From NCBI GenBank assembly GCA_030426665.1, contig JAUHYD010000010.1, positions 62,001 through 126,000 of the forward strand: 64,000 nucleotides of DNA, given 5' to 3'. A program made the translations under genes and the position numbers. Positions within the stretch are counted from its first letter, which is position 1. The number at the start of each line of letters is the position of its first letter. Shown piece after piece: positions 34,263 to 43,957 of the stretch. The stretch comes from Bacteroidia bacterium (GTDB taxonomy: Bacteria; Bacteroidota; Bacteroidia; Chitinophagales; Chitinophagaceae). The notes under the pieces are model-generated. The model was not told the origin of the DNA. It saw only the letters and a program-made list of their open reading frames with translations, and did no database searches.

Positions 34263-36461
34263 ATGTTTAACAAGCTTTCGATGTTTCTATCGGCATTCAT
34301 TTGCTTTGCTGGAACCGTTTTCGCCCAGTCGCAACCTTGCAGTACCGATGAACACCATCAAGACCTTCTGGTGAAGTATCCGGAATTGGCTGAATTTGAG
34401 CAACAATTCCACCAACAACTTCGTGGTATCCTTGCATCAAGAACTACAAGCTCAACGAGCGACACAGAATATTATGATGTGCCGATTGTGGTACACGTCG
34501 TGCACGACTATGGAGTTGAAAACCTTAAAGACGATGACATCTATGAAGCTGCTAAAAACTGGGCAAAGGCATTTGTGAAAGAGAATGCGGATACGGCAGT
34601 TGTTATCGACCCATTTAAGCCTTACATCGGCAATGCACGGCTCAAATTGCATCTGGCAACAATAGACCCAAACGGCAACCCTACCAAGGGTGTTGTACGA
34701 CATTACTCCTACCTTACTCATACAGCCGACGATCAAGCGAAATACGAATCGTGGCCCCACAATAAGTACATTAATATCTGGTTTGTCAACTCGTTTGGGT
34801 CATCGGGTGCGGCAGCATATGCATACTACCCTTCTGTAGGTGCATTCCGCCCCAATTACGATGGCGTTATAAGTCTGTATAATTATTTAGATCGTTCCAA
34901 AACCATTCCACATGAGCTGGGACACGTACTGAACTTGCAGCACGTATGGGGAAATAACAACAATGCAGCTGTTGCCTGCGGTGACGACGAAGTAGACGAT
35001 ACACCACCAACAAAGGGTCATAGCCCCGGTTGTATTCCCACCGCAATCTATGACGTAACCTGTGCTACCGGATATTCAAAGACGTATGTTTCGTCGAGCG
35101 GATTGGCCGACTCCCTGGTAGACTATCCGGACACGACAAACTCACAAAACATAATGGACTACACGTACTGTTCAAATATGTTTACTATCGGGCAGTGCTA
35201 CAGGATGAGGGCAGCAATAACAAGCAGTGTTGCCGGCAGAAACAATCTCATCACACCGGCAAATATTGCCGCAACAGGTGCTTTGGCTCCCATGCCGGAC
35301 CTTCCACCGGTAGCGGACTTTTATGTAGGCAGATCTACTGCTGCAGGTATCGTTACAGACGCAAAAACGCGCTTCCTTACTTTTACCCACGATGGAAAAT
35401 TCACGTTCAGTAATGCATCGTGGAACGACACGGTTTCATCTGTTCACTGGGAGTTTTCTAACGGTGCACAGACTCCTGTTTCTTCGTCAATGACAACAGT
35501 TGAAAATAAATTTTCTGTACCTGGATGGGTTACCGTTACGCTGACTGCAACATCGAATGCAGGAAGCAATACCATTGTCAATACAAGTACCGTGTATGCA
35601 GCTGACACAACACCAAGAGGCGGACTGGATTACAGCCAACAATTTGCTAATGCCGGGCATATCTTGGATTGGCCTATGATTAACTACTATGAGAATCAAT
35701 TCAAGTGGGAATTTCACAATGGATCGGGAAAAGGAGATAATGGGTGCATAGGATACCATTCCTATGACGCGACAGGGGTTGCATACGGAGAAGCAAGCGG
35801 AGACTATGATGATGTATTCACACCGGCGTTCAATCTTGAAGGATTATCCGGAGATGTTTACGTCAATTTCTATACAGCAGGTGCATCCAGAAACGGAAGA
35901 AGCAGTGACACAAGAGACTCTATGGAGCTACAAGTAAGCACAAGTGGTGGCGCCCGATGGGTAAAACTGGAAGGATATAATGGCATAGCTCTGGCAAATA
36001 ATGGAAATAGATTTGGAAATTTTGAGCCATCATCCACAACCGAATGGGTAGGACGTTCGGTGAGTATTCCGGAAATATACCGCAACAGGGAAACTTTTTT
36101 CCGTTTAAGGTTTCGTCCGGGGGTTAGAGGGAATAACCTTTACGTAGATGATTTCAGGATAAGTGCCTTACCTGTAAACATTCAGGGCCTTGCCGGAGAC
36201 AAAAAACCGGAGTTAATTATTTACCCTAACCCATCATCAAATGGCACAAATATTGCATTTAAGACAGGAAATGACGGCATTGCGACTTATACTATTCGTG
36301 ACGTTGCAGGAAAAGTAATATACTCTGCAACGAGAACCGGGCTTCCAAATTCGATAGTGAACGACTTTATATCACGTTCAGAGATTCCTCTGTCCGGCAT
36401 GTATTTCGTTAGCCTTGTTAATGGCAGTTCAAACATCACAAAAAAGTTAACTATATATTAA
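34263..36461 (+). CDS. M43 (pappalysin/cytophagalysin) metalloprotease with T9SS sorting domain
   Basis: 732 residues from ATG 34263, where the signal peptide (MFNKLSMFLSAFICFAG) begins. The metzincin zinc site is HELGHVLNLQH (H217, E218, H221, H227), followed by CGDDEVDDTPPT and a downstream NIMDYTYC that fits the Met-turn. A PKD-like domain (~355-460) and a jellyroll region (~470-640) follow, and the end (~650-732) is a T9SS type A sorting domain: LIIYPNPSSNG, then YTIRDVAGKVIY and GMYFVSLVNG. It would be exported and anchored or released at the surface. It is paralogous to the next gene. Confidence 0.93.
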   Translation: MFNKLSMFLSAFICFAGTVFAQSQPCSTDEHHQDLLVKYPELAEFEQQFHQQLRGILASRTTSSTSDTEYYDVPIVVHVVHDYGVENLKDDDIYEAAKNWAKAFVKENADTAVVIDPFKPYIGNARLKLHLATIDPNGNPTKGVVRHYSYLTHTADDQAKYESWPHNKYINIWFVNSFGSSGAAAYAYYPSVGAFRPNYDGVISLYNYLDRSKTIPHELGHVLNLQHVWGNNNNAAVACGDDEVDDTPPTKGHSPGCIPTAIYDVTCATGYSKTYVSSSGLADSLVDYPDTTNSQNIMDYTYCSNMFTIGQCYRMRAAITSSVAGRNNLITPANIAATGALAPMPDLPPVADFYVGRSTAAGIVTDAKTRFLTFTHDGKFTFSNASWNDTVSSVHWEFSNGAQTPVSSSMTTVENKFSVPGWVTVTLTATSNAGSNTIVNTSTVYAADTTPRGGLDYSQQFANAGHILDWPMINYYENQFKWEFHNGSGKGDNGCIGYHSYDATGVAYGEASGDYDDVFTPAFNLEGLSGDVYVNFYTAGASRNGRSSDTRDSMELQVSTSGGARWVKLEGYNGIALANNGNRFGNFEPSSTTEWVGRSVSIPEIYRNRETFFRLRFRPGVRGNNLYVDDFRISALPVNIQGLAGDKKPELIIYPNPSSNGTNIAFKTGNDGIATYTIRDVAGKVIYSATRTGLPNSIVNDFISRSEIPLSGMYFVSLVNGSSNITKKLTIY

Positions 36462-36592
36462 TTTTAAGTTTTTTTTAAAAAATACCCAAGATAAATATAT
36501 AGGACTACGTCTATTAAAACAGAACACCCTATTTCGACATGACCAGAGCGTATAACACGCTCAAAATCATCGCGGAAAAAAAAATGTTATTA

Positions 36593-36624
36593 TTGGGTTA
36601 TGTTTTGTGTTTTATTTAACTTTG
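36593..36624 (+). promoter_or_regulatory. Promoter TTG-N21-TAACTTTG
   Basis: TTG at 36593-36595 and TAACTTTG at 36617-36624, 22 nt before the ATG at 36647. It indicates that the second protease has its own promoter. Confidence 0.6.
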
Positions 36625-36646
36625 GAACTTCTAATCTTTTACGCAA

Positions 36647-38926
36647 ATGAAAAAAAATTATTTCTATCTGGCGCTAGCAATGACGCTGTTAACCGGCAAA
36701 GGTTATGCTCAGGAACCGTGTGCTACGAGCGACGTACACAATGAATTCCTGAAAAAAAGCGAAAGCGTTGGCATATTTGAAAGAATGCTCAACGAGAGTA
36801 CGGCATCATATATTGCTTCGCATTCAGAACATGCTATGACCAGTGCAAAAACTACTGCCGCTCATTCTGATACTGACTATTACGACATTCCTGTAGTTGT
36901 ACACATAATTCACAATTACGGCAGCGAATTGGTTTCTGATAGCATTGTTCATGTGATGATTGACCAGATGAATGCATTTTACAATGCTCAGAATAACCTG
37001 AGTACAATTATTCCTCCATTTGTTCCGTATATCGGAAATGCAAAAATCAGATTCCATTTGGCTACTAAAGACCCAATGGGCCAGCAAACAACGGGTATAA
37101 CGCACAAATTCAGTTACCTTACCTACGGTGGTGATGATCAGGCAAAAGTTGGACAATGGCCTCCACGTAGCTACATGAATATTTGGGTTGAGAATGTAAT
37201 CGGACGAGGTATTGGTGTAGGAACAGTATTGGCCTACGCTGTTTTGCCCCCATCTGCCGAAGCGTTTCCTTATTCCGACGGTGTAATATCAATTGCATCA
37301 AGACTGACAGACAATAATACAATCCCTCACGAAACAGGTCACTATTTCAACTTGTATCACCCATGGAACAGTGGTGCCGGTGTAGGTGAAGTATGTGGTG
37401 ATGACGAGGTGGATGATACGCCTCCAACAAAAGGGCATTTCAGCTTGTGCAGAAACCCACAAGAGCTTTATGACACAACTTGTGCATTTAACTACTTCAA
37501 AATGTATACAAGCGCATCCGGCTCGGTAGACTCTCTGGTAAACTATCCGGACACAACTAACACCCAAAACCTGATGGATTATTCTCAATGCTCGCAGAGC
37601 ATGATAACTAAGGGACAGGTATGGAGAATGAGAGGAGCGCTTAATAGTAATATTGGCGGTCGTAACAACCTTTGGGATAGTGCAAACCTTGTGCTTACAG
37701 GTGCATTGGATCCTTACCCTGACATGGTTCCTGTTCCGGATTTCGTGTCAAGGCAAGGTACGTCTCCAATATCAGAAATCAGCCGTTTTACCTATCCGAA
37801 TAGCTACCTTTTCTTTACAAATAAAAGTTGGAGAGATACTGTAACATCAGTAAAATGGACTTTCTCGAATGGAGCTGAAGATCCTACACCAGTTCACACT
37901 TCAGTTATTGACCTCAGAACCCGTTTTTCAAATCGTTTCTCTGAGCCAGGATGGGTAGACATTAAAATGGAAGTAGAAGGTAACAATTCGGGTACCGGAA
38001 CAAAAGAATTCAAGAAAATAGTCTTTGTTGCTGATAACGAAGGAAGAGACCCTGCCGGCTACCTACAGGAGTTTAACGAAGATGGCGACAGAGACAAGTG
38101 GCCAACATTTAACTTCTATGAAAATTCTAACAAATGGCAATTGGCAAACACAGGTGTATATGACGGCACCTCAATGATGTATCAGGGTTTTGACACCCGT
38201 ACAGGATTGGAGTTGCTAACCAATACTCCTATCGGAGACTATGATGACATGTATAGTATTCCTTTCGATTTGACATCATTCGGTTCAGGAGAATGTAACC
38301 TTAACTTCTTTTTTGCAGGAGCATCTAAAACTGCATCGTCTGACAACATAAATGATTCTCTAACGATTGAATATGCTGTCAACAAAAGCCAAAGCTGGAA
38401 AACCCTGAAGGTAATGAAGAAGGGAGAACTTTGTAATAACGGAGCTACATCTGAAGCGTTTGTACCAACAAGTCCTTCTAACTGGTCGCCTATGACGATT
38501 AGCATTCCAACAGCGGCACGTACAGATTATGTTGTATTCCGTTTCCGCTACAAGCCTGGTGGAATACCAGCGGGAAGCAACCCTGTAACAATCAGTTCAG
38601 GAAACAACTTCTACATAGACAGATTAAATATCAGTCAATGGACCGCAGATGTAAGTACTGTTGATATGACAAATGCTGACGTAAAGGTTGTACCTAACCC
38701 TACGCATGGAGATGCATATGTTGTCATTAAGGCTTCAGGAAGTACCACTGCAGACATAGTTGTATCTGACATTACAGGCAAGATAGTGTATACTACTACT
38801 GAAAACCTGTCAAGCAATACATCAAGAGTAAAAATACCACATGATGTTATCGCTACTCAGGGTATTTATCTTATTCAAACCACAACAGGTAAGCAGGTAT
38901 CAACAAATAAGTTGGTTGTTTACTAG
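36647..38926 (+). CDS. M43 metalloprotease with T9SS sorting domain, paralogue
   Basis: 759 residues. The layout equals that of the upstream gene: signal peptide (MKKNYFYLALAMTLLTGKGY), M43 catalytic domain with HETGHYFNLYH (H228, E229, H232, H238) and CGDDEVDDTPPT, a Met-turn NLMDYSQC, a PKD-like domain (~370-460), a jellyroll, and a C-terminal T9SS type A domain (VVPNPTHGDAYV to TNKLVVY). The two proteases arose by tandem duplication and have diverged clearly. It is followed by its own terminator. Confidence 0.93.
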   Translation: MKKNYFYLALAMTLLTGKGYAQEPCATSDVHNEFLKKSESVGIFERMLNESTASYIASHSEHAMTSAKTTAAHSDTDYYDIPVVVHIIHNYGSELVSDSIVHVMIDQMNAFYNAQNNLSTIIPPFVPYIGNAKIRFHLATKDPMGQQTTGITHKFSYLTYGGDDQAKVGQWPPRSYMNIWVENVIGRGIGVGTVLAYAVLPPSAEAFPYSDGVISIASRLTDNNTIPHETGHYFNLYHPWNSGAGVGEVCGDDEVDDTPPTKGHFSLCRNPQELYDTTCAFNYFKMYTSASGSVDSLVNYPDTTNTQNLMDYSQCSQSMITKGQVWRMRGALNSNIGGRNNLWDSANLVLTGALDPYPDMVPVPDFVSRQGTSPISEISRFTYPNSYLFFTNKSWRDTVTSVKWTFSNGAEDPTPVHTSVIDLRTRFSNRFSEPGWVDIKMEVEGNNSGTGTKEFKKIVFVADNEGRDPAGYLQEFNEDGDRDKWPTFNFYENSNKWQLANTGVYDGTSMMYQGFDTRTGLELLTNTPIGDYDDMYSIPFDLTSFGSGECNLNFFFAGASKTASSDNINDSLTIEYAVNKSQSWKTLKVMKKGELCNNGATSEAFVPTSPSNWSPMTISIPTAARTDYVVFRFRYKPGGIPAGSNPVTISSGNNFYIDRLNISQWTADVSTVDMTNADVKVVPNPTHGDAYVVIKASGSTTADIVVSDITGKIVYTTTENLSSNTSRVKIPHDVIATQGIYLIQTTTGKQVSTNKLVVY

Positions 38927-38950
38927 TAGACACAGGAATAAATTTTACTC

Positions 38951-38983
38951 AAAAGGGCTGTTGCATTGGCAACGGCCCTTTTT
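38951..38983 (+). terminator. Rho-independent terminator
   Basis: AAAGGGCTGTTGC pairs with GCAACGGCCCTTT (one mismatch) around ATTG, then T-rich. Confidence 0.8.
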
Positions 38984-39187
38984 GCTTTTATGCACCATTA
39001 TATGCTCCTTCAGACGCGCATCTCAATAGCCCCAACAATAAACCAAAGCAGCCCCCCCAAAATAGCATATATACATAAGTCCTCTGCATTCTACTACATT
39101 GATAATCTGCCTGTTAAAGGCAACTTATATTATTGGTTTTTAACGTAGCTTTAACCGTAGGTTTTTCTATCCTGGTTTGTTTCAAAC

Positions 39188-39195
39188 TAAATTTG
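39188..39195 (+). promoter_or_regulatory. -7 element TAAATTTG for batD
   Basis: TAAATTTG matches TAnnTTTG and ends 11 nt before the ATG at 39207. Confidence 0.5.
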
Positions 39196-39206
39196 TACAG
39201 ACCTCA

Positions 39207-41213
39207 ATGAGACGCATCGTAATACATACTAGTTGTTACAGTACATTATTGCTATTTATGGTAATGGGTGTCGTAAATGTGTATGGACAGAATGTGGTGT
39301 TTACGGCTGCAGCGAGTGCCAATAAGATTGGGACAAAAGACCAAATTCAAGTACAGTACACAATCAAGGATGCTCATGACTTACAATCAGTAAGCAAACC
39401 TTCGGAAGAAGATTTCGTGATTGTGGGTGGTCCGTACCAATCGCAAAGTTCAAATACCTCGATTATCGGAAACAAAGTGACGACTTCTCAAAGCATCTCG
39501 TTTACCTATGTGTTCCAGCCCAGACGAGAGGGTACGTTCTCTATTCCACCCATGAGCGCTACCGACGCAGAAGGACATACTTACCAATCAAACACACTGA
39601 AGGTGGAAGTTGTTCCGGGAACCGTGCAGCGACCCAGACAACAAAGGCAGAGAAGGTATGATCCGTTTTCGGACCCGGATGACGATGTAATGGCTATAAT
39701 GCGTCAAATGCAACAAATGCAGCAGCAACGCATCAGGCAAATGCAGCAGATGCAGCAAGGTCAAAGACCTCAGCAGCAACGAAACGAAGAAGCTACTCCA
39801 GTAAATGACGCCGACATAAAAAAGGACATTTTCATTAAGGTTGCCGTAGACAAAAGCAAAGTGCACCTTGGCGAACAAATAACTATCAGCTACAAACTAT
39901 ACTCAAGAATACCGATGCAAGTCGGCATATCCAAGCTCCCTTCATTGAATGGTTTTTGGACGCAGGACTTCGACATTCCCAAGCAGGCTAAACCGACGGA
40001 AGAAGTACTGAACGGCAAAAAATACCAGGTGTTTCTCCTGAAAAAGTCTGCGCTATTTCCCCAGCAAACAGGCACACTAGAGTTAGACCCTGCAGAGGCA
40101 AAAGGAATGGCTCGCATATTGCAACAAGTCCGGGCATCCGACCCGTTCGGAAATGGTACGTTGATGATGAACGACCCGTTTTTCAACAATTCATTCTATA
40201 ACAGAATGGCTTATCGGGACGTGAAGGTCCATCTGAAAAGTACACCTGTTAAGGTTAGAGTAACAGCACTTCCGGAAAAAGGGAAGCCTGAAAACTATGG
40301 TGGCGCGGTCGGGAATTTTTCTATTAATAGTAAAATAGACAAAAGAGAGTTGAGCACCGACGACGTAGCAACCCTCACGTTAAAAATAGAAGGAAGTGGC
40401 AACCTAAAGCTCATTGAGCCTCCTAAATTAGATTTACCTAACGGTCTCAACACATATGACCCTGTAGTTATTGACACGATAACAGGTAGGAGTACTACAA
40501 TAAGTGGCTCCAAAATTATCACCTATGTATTGTCTCCACAAACTCCCGGCGATTATGAAATACCGGCAACTGACTTTACATTCTACAATCCGAAAACGGA
40601 CTCATATGAAACGCAGCATACGGCGCCATTGAAACTACACGTTACACCCGGCAAGCGGCTCGCCAAGGGTAGCGACGATGATGCAACGTCCAGCTATAAG
40701 GACATTCATGACATCGTAAAACAGGCTCCTACTACCCTAAACTTTGGCGACAAGCCCCTTTTCTTCAAGCCCTCTTACTGGAGCCTTTATTTGTTGCCGC
40801 TGGTTTTTGTAATGGGCTATGGTGTATGGAAAAAACGAGAAGATGAGCTTTCTCAAAATACCGTGCTGCTGCGCAAAAGAAGAGCAAACAAGGTAGCGCT
40901 ACAGCGCCTTACCACTGCTAAAAAATTGTTGCAACAACAAAATAAGCAACAATTTTACGAAGAAGTTTCAAAAGCAATTTGGTTGTATATGAGCGACAAG
41001 TTATCGATACCTTTGTCAGCCTTATCCCGTGAAACAGCCACTGAGGCTTTGACTTCAAAAAACATACCGGAATCAACCCAAAAGAAACTCAATGATGTAA
41101 TTCTGGAATGTGAAACTTCATTGTACGCTACCGGAGGGTCCCGTAAAATGGCTGATACTTATAACGATGCAGTAAGCGTAATCAGTAATCTCGAAGATAT
41201 TTTTAAGGCATGA
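39207..41213 (+). CDS. batD: BatD aerotolerance protein
   Basis: 668 residues from ATG 39207. A signal peptide (MRRIVIHTSCYSTLLLFMVMG) is followed by BatD-type beta domains (VVFTAAASANKIGTKDQIQV; RREGTFSIPPMSATDAEGH; FIKVAVDKSKVHLGEQI). A Gln/Met-rich linker lies near residues 155-200. A transmembrane segment (WSLYLLPLVFVMGYGVW) stands near residue 535 and a cytosolic helical domain ends the chain. BatD belongs to the Bacteroides aerotolerance operon at the inner membrane. Its stop overlaps the next start as ATGA, so it is coupled to batE. batA, batB and batC are not upstream; the neighbours are proteases. Confidence 0.88.
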   Translation: MRRIVIHTSCYSTLLLFMVMGVVNVYGQNVVFTAAASANKIGTKDQIQVQYTIKDAHDLQSVSKPSEEDFVIVGGPYQSQSSNTSIIGNKVTTSQSISFTYVFQPRREGTFSIPPMSATDAEGHTYQSNTLKVEVVPGTVQRPRQQRQRRYDPFSDPDDDVMAIMRQMQQMQQQRIRQMQQMQQGQRPQQQRNEEATPVNDADIKKDIFIKVAVDKSKVHLGEQITISYKLYSRIPMQVGISKLPSLNGFWTQDFDIPKQAKPTEEVLNGKKYQVFLLKKSALFPQQTGTLELDPAEAKGMARILQQVRASDPFGNGTLMMNDPFFNNSFYNRMAYRDVKVHLKSTPVKVRVTALPEKGKPENYGGAVGNFSINSKIDKRELSTDDVATLTLKIEGSGNLKLIEPPKLDLPNGLNTYDPVVIDTITGRSTTISGSKIITYVLSPQTPGDYEIPATDFTFYNPKTDSYETQHTAPLKLHVTPGKRLAKGSDDDATSSYKDIHDIVKQAPTTLNFGDKPLFFKPSYWSLYLLPLVFVMGYGVWKKREDELSQNTVLLRKRRANKVALQRLTTAKKLLQQQNKQQFYEEVSKAIWLYMSDKLSIPLSALSRETATEALTSKNIPESTQKKLNDVILECETSLYATGGSRKMADTYNDAVSVISNLEDIFKA

Positions 41214-41956
41214 TAAAGATAACCACCATATCTGTTCTGTTTCTTCTGCTTTCATTCGAAAGCATTGGTGGTGCATATGATGTACAATGGAAAAAGGCAA
41301 CAAACTGTTATTTAAAAAAACAATATGACAGTGCAGTTATTTACTTTGAAAAAATCGCCAAAAATAACCCAAAAAACGCTGAGGTATATTACAATTTAGG
41401 CAATTCGTACTATCGATTAAACAAAATTGCCCCTGCGGTACTGAATTACGAGCGGGCGTTGCACATTAATCCTTCTTATCAGGATGCTAAGGACAACCTG
41501 TCTATTACACAGGCTCGCATTAGTCATAGCATTCAATCCTCTGACGCCATCTTTTTCATAAAATGGTGGCGTAGCATTACTTCACCCTCAAATGCGTCTT
41601 TATGGGCTATTCTGGCTGCCATTGCGTATATTCTGTCATTGGCTACAATATGGATAAGACGATACCATAAGCGCATTTCTCTCCCATTTCAGCTTCCCGG
41701 AATACTAATATTCATTTGTGTGTGCTCCATGCTGTTTGCCTTCAAAAGTGCAGCCCTATACATGACACCCGACAAGGCAGTAGTATTTGAAAACGATGCG
41801 CCACTTATGAATCGTGAGTTGAAGGGAAAACCACTTTCGCTTTTACCGGAAGGTACTACGGTAATAATCAACGCTGAGAATGACTTGTGGGCAGAAGTGA
41901 CATTACCTGATGGAAGGTCCGGATGGGTAATGTTGGAACAGATAAAAAAACTGTAA
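41210..41956 (+). CDS. batE: BatE-like TPR/SH3 aerotolerance protein
   Basis: 248 residues. The signal peptide is followed by TPR repeats (AVIYFEKIAKNNPKNAEVYY; NLGNSYYRLNKIAPAVLNYE), then two transmembrane helices (~123-143 LWAILAAIAYILSLATIW and ~158-178) and a C-terminal bacterial SH3 domain (~190-248; GTTVIINAENDLWAEVTLPD then GRSGWVMLEQ). This is the BatE layout. It is translationally coupled to batD by ATGA. Function in the Bat complex is known only by genetics in Bacteroides. Confidence 0.85.
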   Translation: MIKITTISVLFLLLSFESIGGAYDVQWKKATNCYLKKQYDSAVIYFEKIAKNNPKNAEVYYNLGNSYYRLNKIAPAVLNYERALHINPSYQDAKDNLSITQARISHSIQSSDAIFFIKWWRSITSPSNASLWAILAAIAYILSLATIWIRRYHKRISLPFQLPGILIFICVCSMLFAFKSAALYMTPDKAVVFENDAPLMNRELKGKPLSLLPEGTTVIINAENDLWAEVTLPDGRSGWVMLEQIKKL

Positions 41957-42358
41957 TCAGCTATAAAGGCTGCGATTCTTTTTGAAAGGTCCGGACTTTC
42001 ACTAACATACCCAACGGCCTTCTTGTATTCTATTTCTGTAATTGACTACGTTAGACATCTTTGCATATCTGATTGACATTGTGTTCTTGAATTACCTATG
42101 AATGAGATAAAAGTATTTCCCATACAACTCTACCCTACCGGAAAAAATACGGTTGTTCAAGACACCGAAACTGCCCCCTGTTTCAAGTTCAGCCGCCCTA
42201 TAATACACAGAACCACATTGAAATAATTTACCTGTTTTATTTAAACTAACATCAAGAGTTAATTTAATTGCGCCCTGTTATAACAAATTAAATATAATCC
42301 AATGATAATAATGAATTAATGTTCAAAATGAAATATTTCGTAAATTGCATATCCTATT
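41957..42358. other. Intergenic region; weak 42-codon ORF
   Basis: No convincing gene. A possible ORF of 42 codons (ATG 42098, stop to 42226; MNEIKVFPIQLYPTGKN and on) lies 35 nt after CATCTTTG, which nearly fits the -7 element; nothing else supports it. GTCCGGAC near 41985 is a short palindrome. Confidence 0.3.
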
Positions 42359-43120
42359 ATGAAGACACTGTTCTATGAAGATATTGGCGAAATCGCTTAT
42401 GATGAGGCTTGGGATTATCAAGAATCTTTGTTGAAAGCTAATCTTGCAATTAAGTCTGAATGGTATAGCAAACGCGATACTGAGCTGCCGTACAATTTGG
42501 CAACGAAACACCACTTGCTATTTTGCGCTCATCCGCATGTATATACAATTGGCAAGAGTGGACACATGGAAAATCTACTAGTCAACGACCAACGACTCAA
42601 AGAACTCAATGTTGCCTTTTTCAAAACAAACCGTGGTGGGGACATCACGTACCACGGACCGGGTCAAATAGTGGGCTACCCTATTCTTGACTTAGAACAT
42701 TTCGAGACGGACTTAGGTAAATACATGCGCAAGCTTGAGGAAGTTATCATAAGAATGTTGGCTCATTACGGTATCGAAGCCGGAAGGCTGCAAGGTTCGA
42801 CAGGAGTATGGCTGGACCCTGAAGATAAAAATAAAGCGCGCAAAATATGTGCCATGGGTGTGCGGTGCAGCAGGTGGGTAACCATGCATGGATTTGCATT
42901 GAACGTAAATACCGACCTTAAGTACTTTGATTATATTGTCCCCTGTGGTATCACCGACAAGACAGTAACATCAATGCATAAGGAATTAGGGAGGCAAGTA
43001 AATGAAGAAGAGGTAAAGTCAATCTTGTTAGAAAAATTTGAGGAAGTATTCGAGGCACAGATAACAATCGAAAAGCCTATCGAAGAAAACACTCAATCAG
43101 TAAAAATACTGGTGCCATAA
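42359..43120 (+). CDS. lipB: Octanoyl-[acyl-carrier-protein]:protein N-octanoyltransferase
   Basis: 253 residues. LipB moves the octanoyl group from ACP to lipoyl domains, the first step of lipoate formation. Signature RGGDITYHGPGQIVGYPI is at ~91-108, the catalytic lysine is in RKICAMGVR (K162) and the nucleophile cysteine in VPCGITDKTVTSM (C196). The gene lacks a nearby lipA. The next gene begins 1 nt after the stop, so they share a transcript. Confidence 0.95.
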   Translation: MKTLFYEDIGEIAYDEAWDYQESLLKANLAIKSEWYSKRDTELPYNLATKHHLLFCAHPHVYTIGKSGHMENLLVNDQRLKELNVAFFKTNRGGDITYHGPGQIVGYPILDLEHFETDLGKYMRKLEEVIIRMLAHYGIEAGRLQGSTGVWLDPEDKNKARKICAMGVRCSRWVTMHGFALNVNTDLKYFDYIVPCGITDKTVTSMHKELGRQVNEEEVKSILLEKFEEVFEAQITIEKPIEENTQSVKILVP

Positions 43121-43121
43121 T

Positions 43122-43760
43122 ATGTCGGATAGGAACATAACATATCACTGGGGAGACCACACATTGCTCATTACCATTGGCAACAAGGTAAGTGCAAAAA
43201 TGCGTGCCCTATTTATATTTGAGTTTCTGTTTACAGCTGGCATGGCCTCCATTTTTTTAATGCTTGCTATTCCTTTTCACAATAACCTTGTTAGCTGGAT
43301 TGCTGTGTTTGGCGCTACCCTCATATACCTGCTGGCAACTTACCGCTTATTGTCGCGATTTGTTTTTAGTGAACAGCTTCTTTTAGATACGCACTACGTC
43401 ACCATCATAAGGAAAACGCTATTGTCGCGAAAAGCTGTACGGTACGACTGGAAACATATTGGCACCTTGCACTTCGAAGGGATGCAAAAAAAGGCATACC
43501 GATCATTTGTAAAAAGATACTTTGATCATCTAAACTTAGGAGGCCAGCAATATCACATGAAAGGTCTGCCCAGCGAAGGCAACATGTACTTTGACGCAGA
43601 TGGCGGGCGGCTGTACTTTGCACCCGGCGTCTATTCCTCGGACGCAGAAAGATTGGTACAAATCATGAAGCTGTATACAGGTACTTCCTTAAAGCTGGGA
43701 CCTGAATGGGAAGATATGTTGCAGGAACAGGAATACGGCGACACTTCTTCATATAGCTAA
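43122..43760 (+). CDS. Two-TM membrane protein, unknown
   Basis: 212 residues. Two transmembrane helices span ~30-50 (FIFEFLFTAGMASIFLMLA) and ~58-76 (WIAVFGATLIYLLATYRL), and the cytosolic C-terminal part has a PH-like beta pattern (YVTIIRKTLLSRKAVRYDW and onwards; FEGMQKKAYRSF). This resembles small membrane proteins with a bacterial PH domain, a weak impression. It follows lipB by 1 nt. No known family is assigned. Confidence 0.7.
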   Translation: MSDRNITYHWGDHTLLITIGNKVSAKMRALFIFEFLFTAGMASIFLMLAIPFHNNLVSWIAVFGATLIYLLATYRLLSRFVFSEQLLLDTHYVTIIRKTLLSRKAVRYDWKHIGTLHFEGMQKKAYRSFVKRYFDHLNLGGQQYHMKGLPSEGNMYFDADGGRLYFAPGVYSSDAERLVQIMKLYTGTSLKLGPEWEDMLQEQEYGDTSSYS

Positions 43761-43928
43761 CGCATCAACGTACGGATGCTTGGGAAATTCAAACTCCGTG
43801 AAAGAATTTAGTTGATAATATCGCGGCACCGGACAACCTACCACTCTGCCACACCGATTTAACACAACAAAAACACATCACTGCTGCGATAACACAGATA
43901 CACCCCGTACGGAGAGTTCAGACAATCG

Positions 43929-43936
43929 TACCTTTG
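43929..43936 (+). promoter_or_regulatory. -7 element TACCTTTG for the ABC-2 operon
   Basis: TACCTTTG matches TAnnTTTG; the predicted TTG start codon lies 21 nt further on. Confidence 0.5.
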
Positions 43937-43957
43937 CACAGCAACAACAGTTCTAAG

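Noticed and set aside
42098..42226. 42-codon ORF between batE and lipB
   Set aside because: Only a near-match promoter element supports it; no similarity or composition evidence, so it was not called as a gene.
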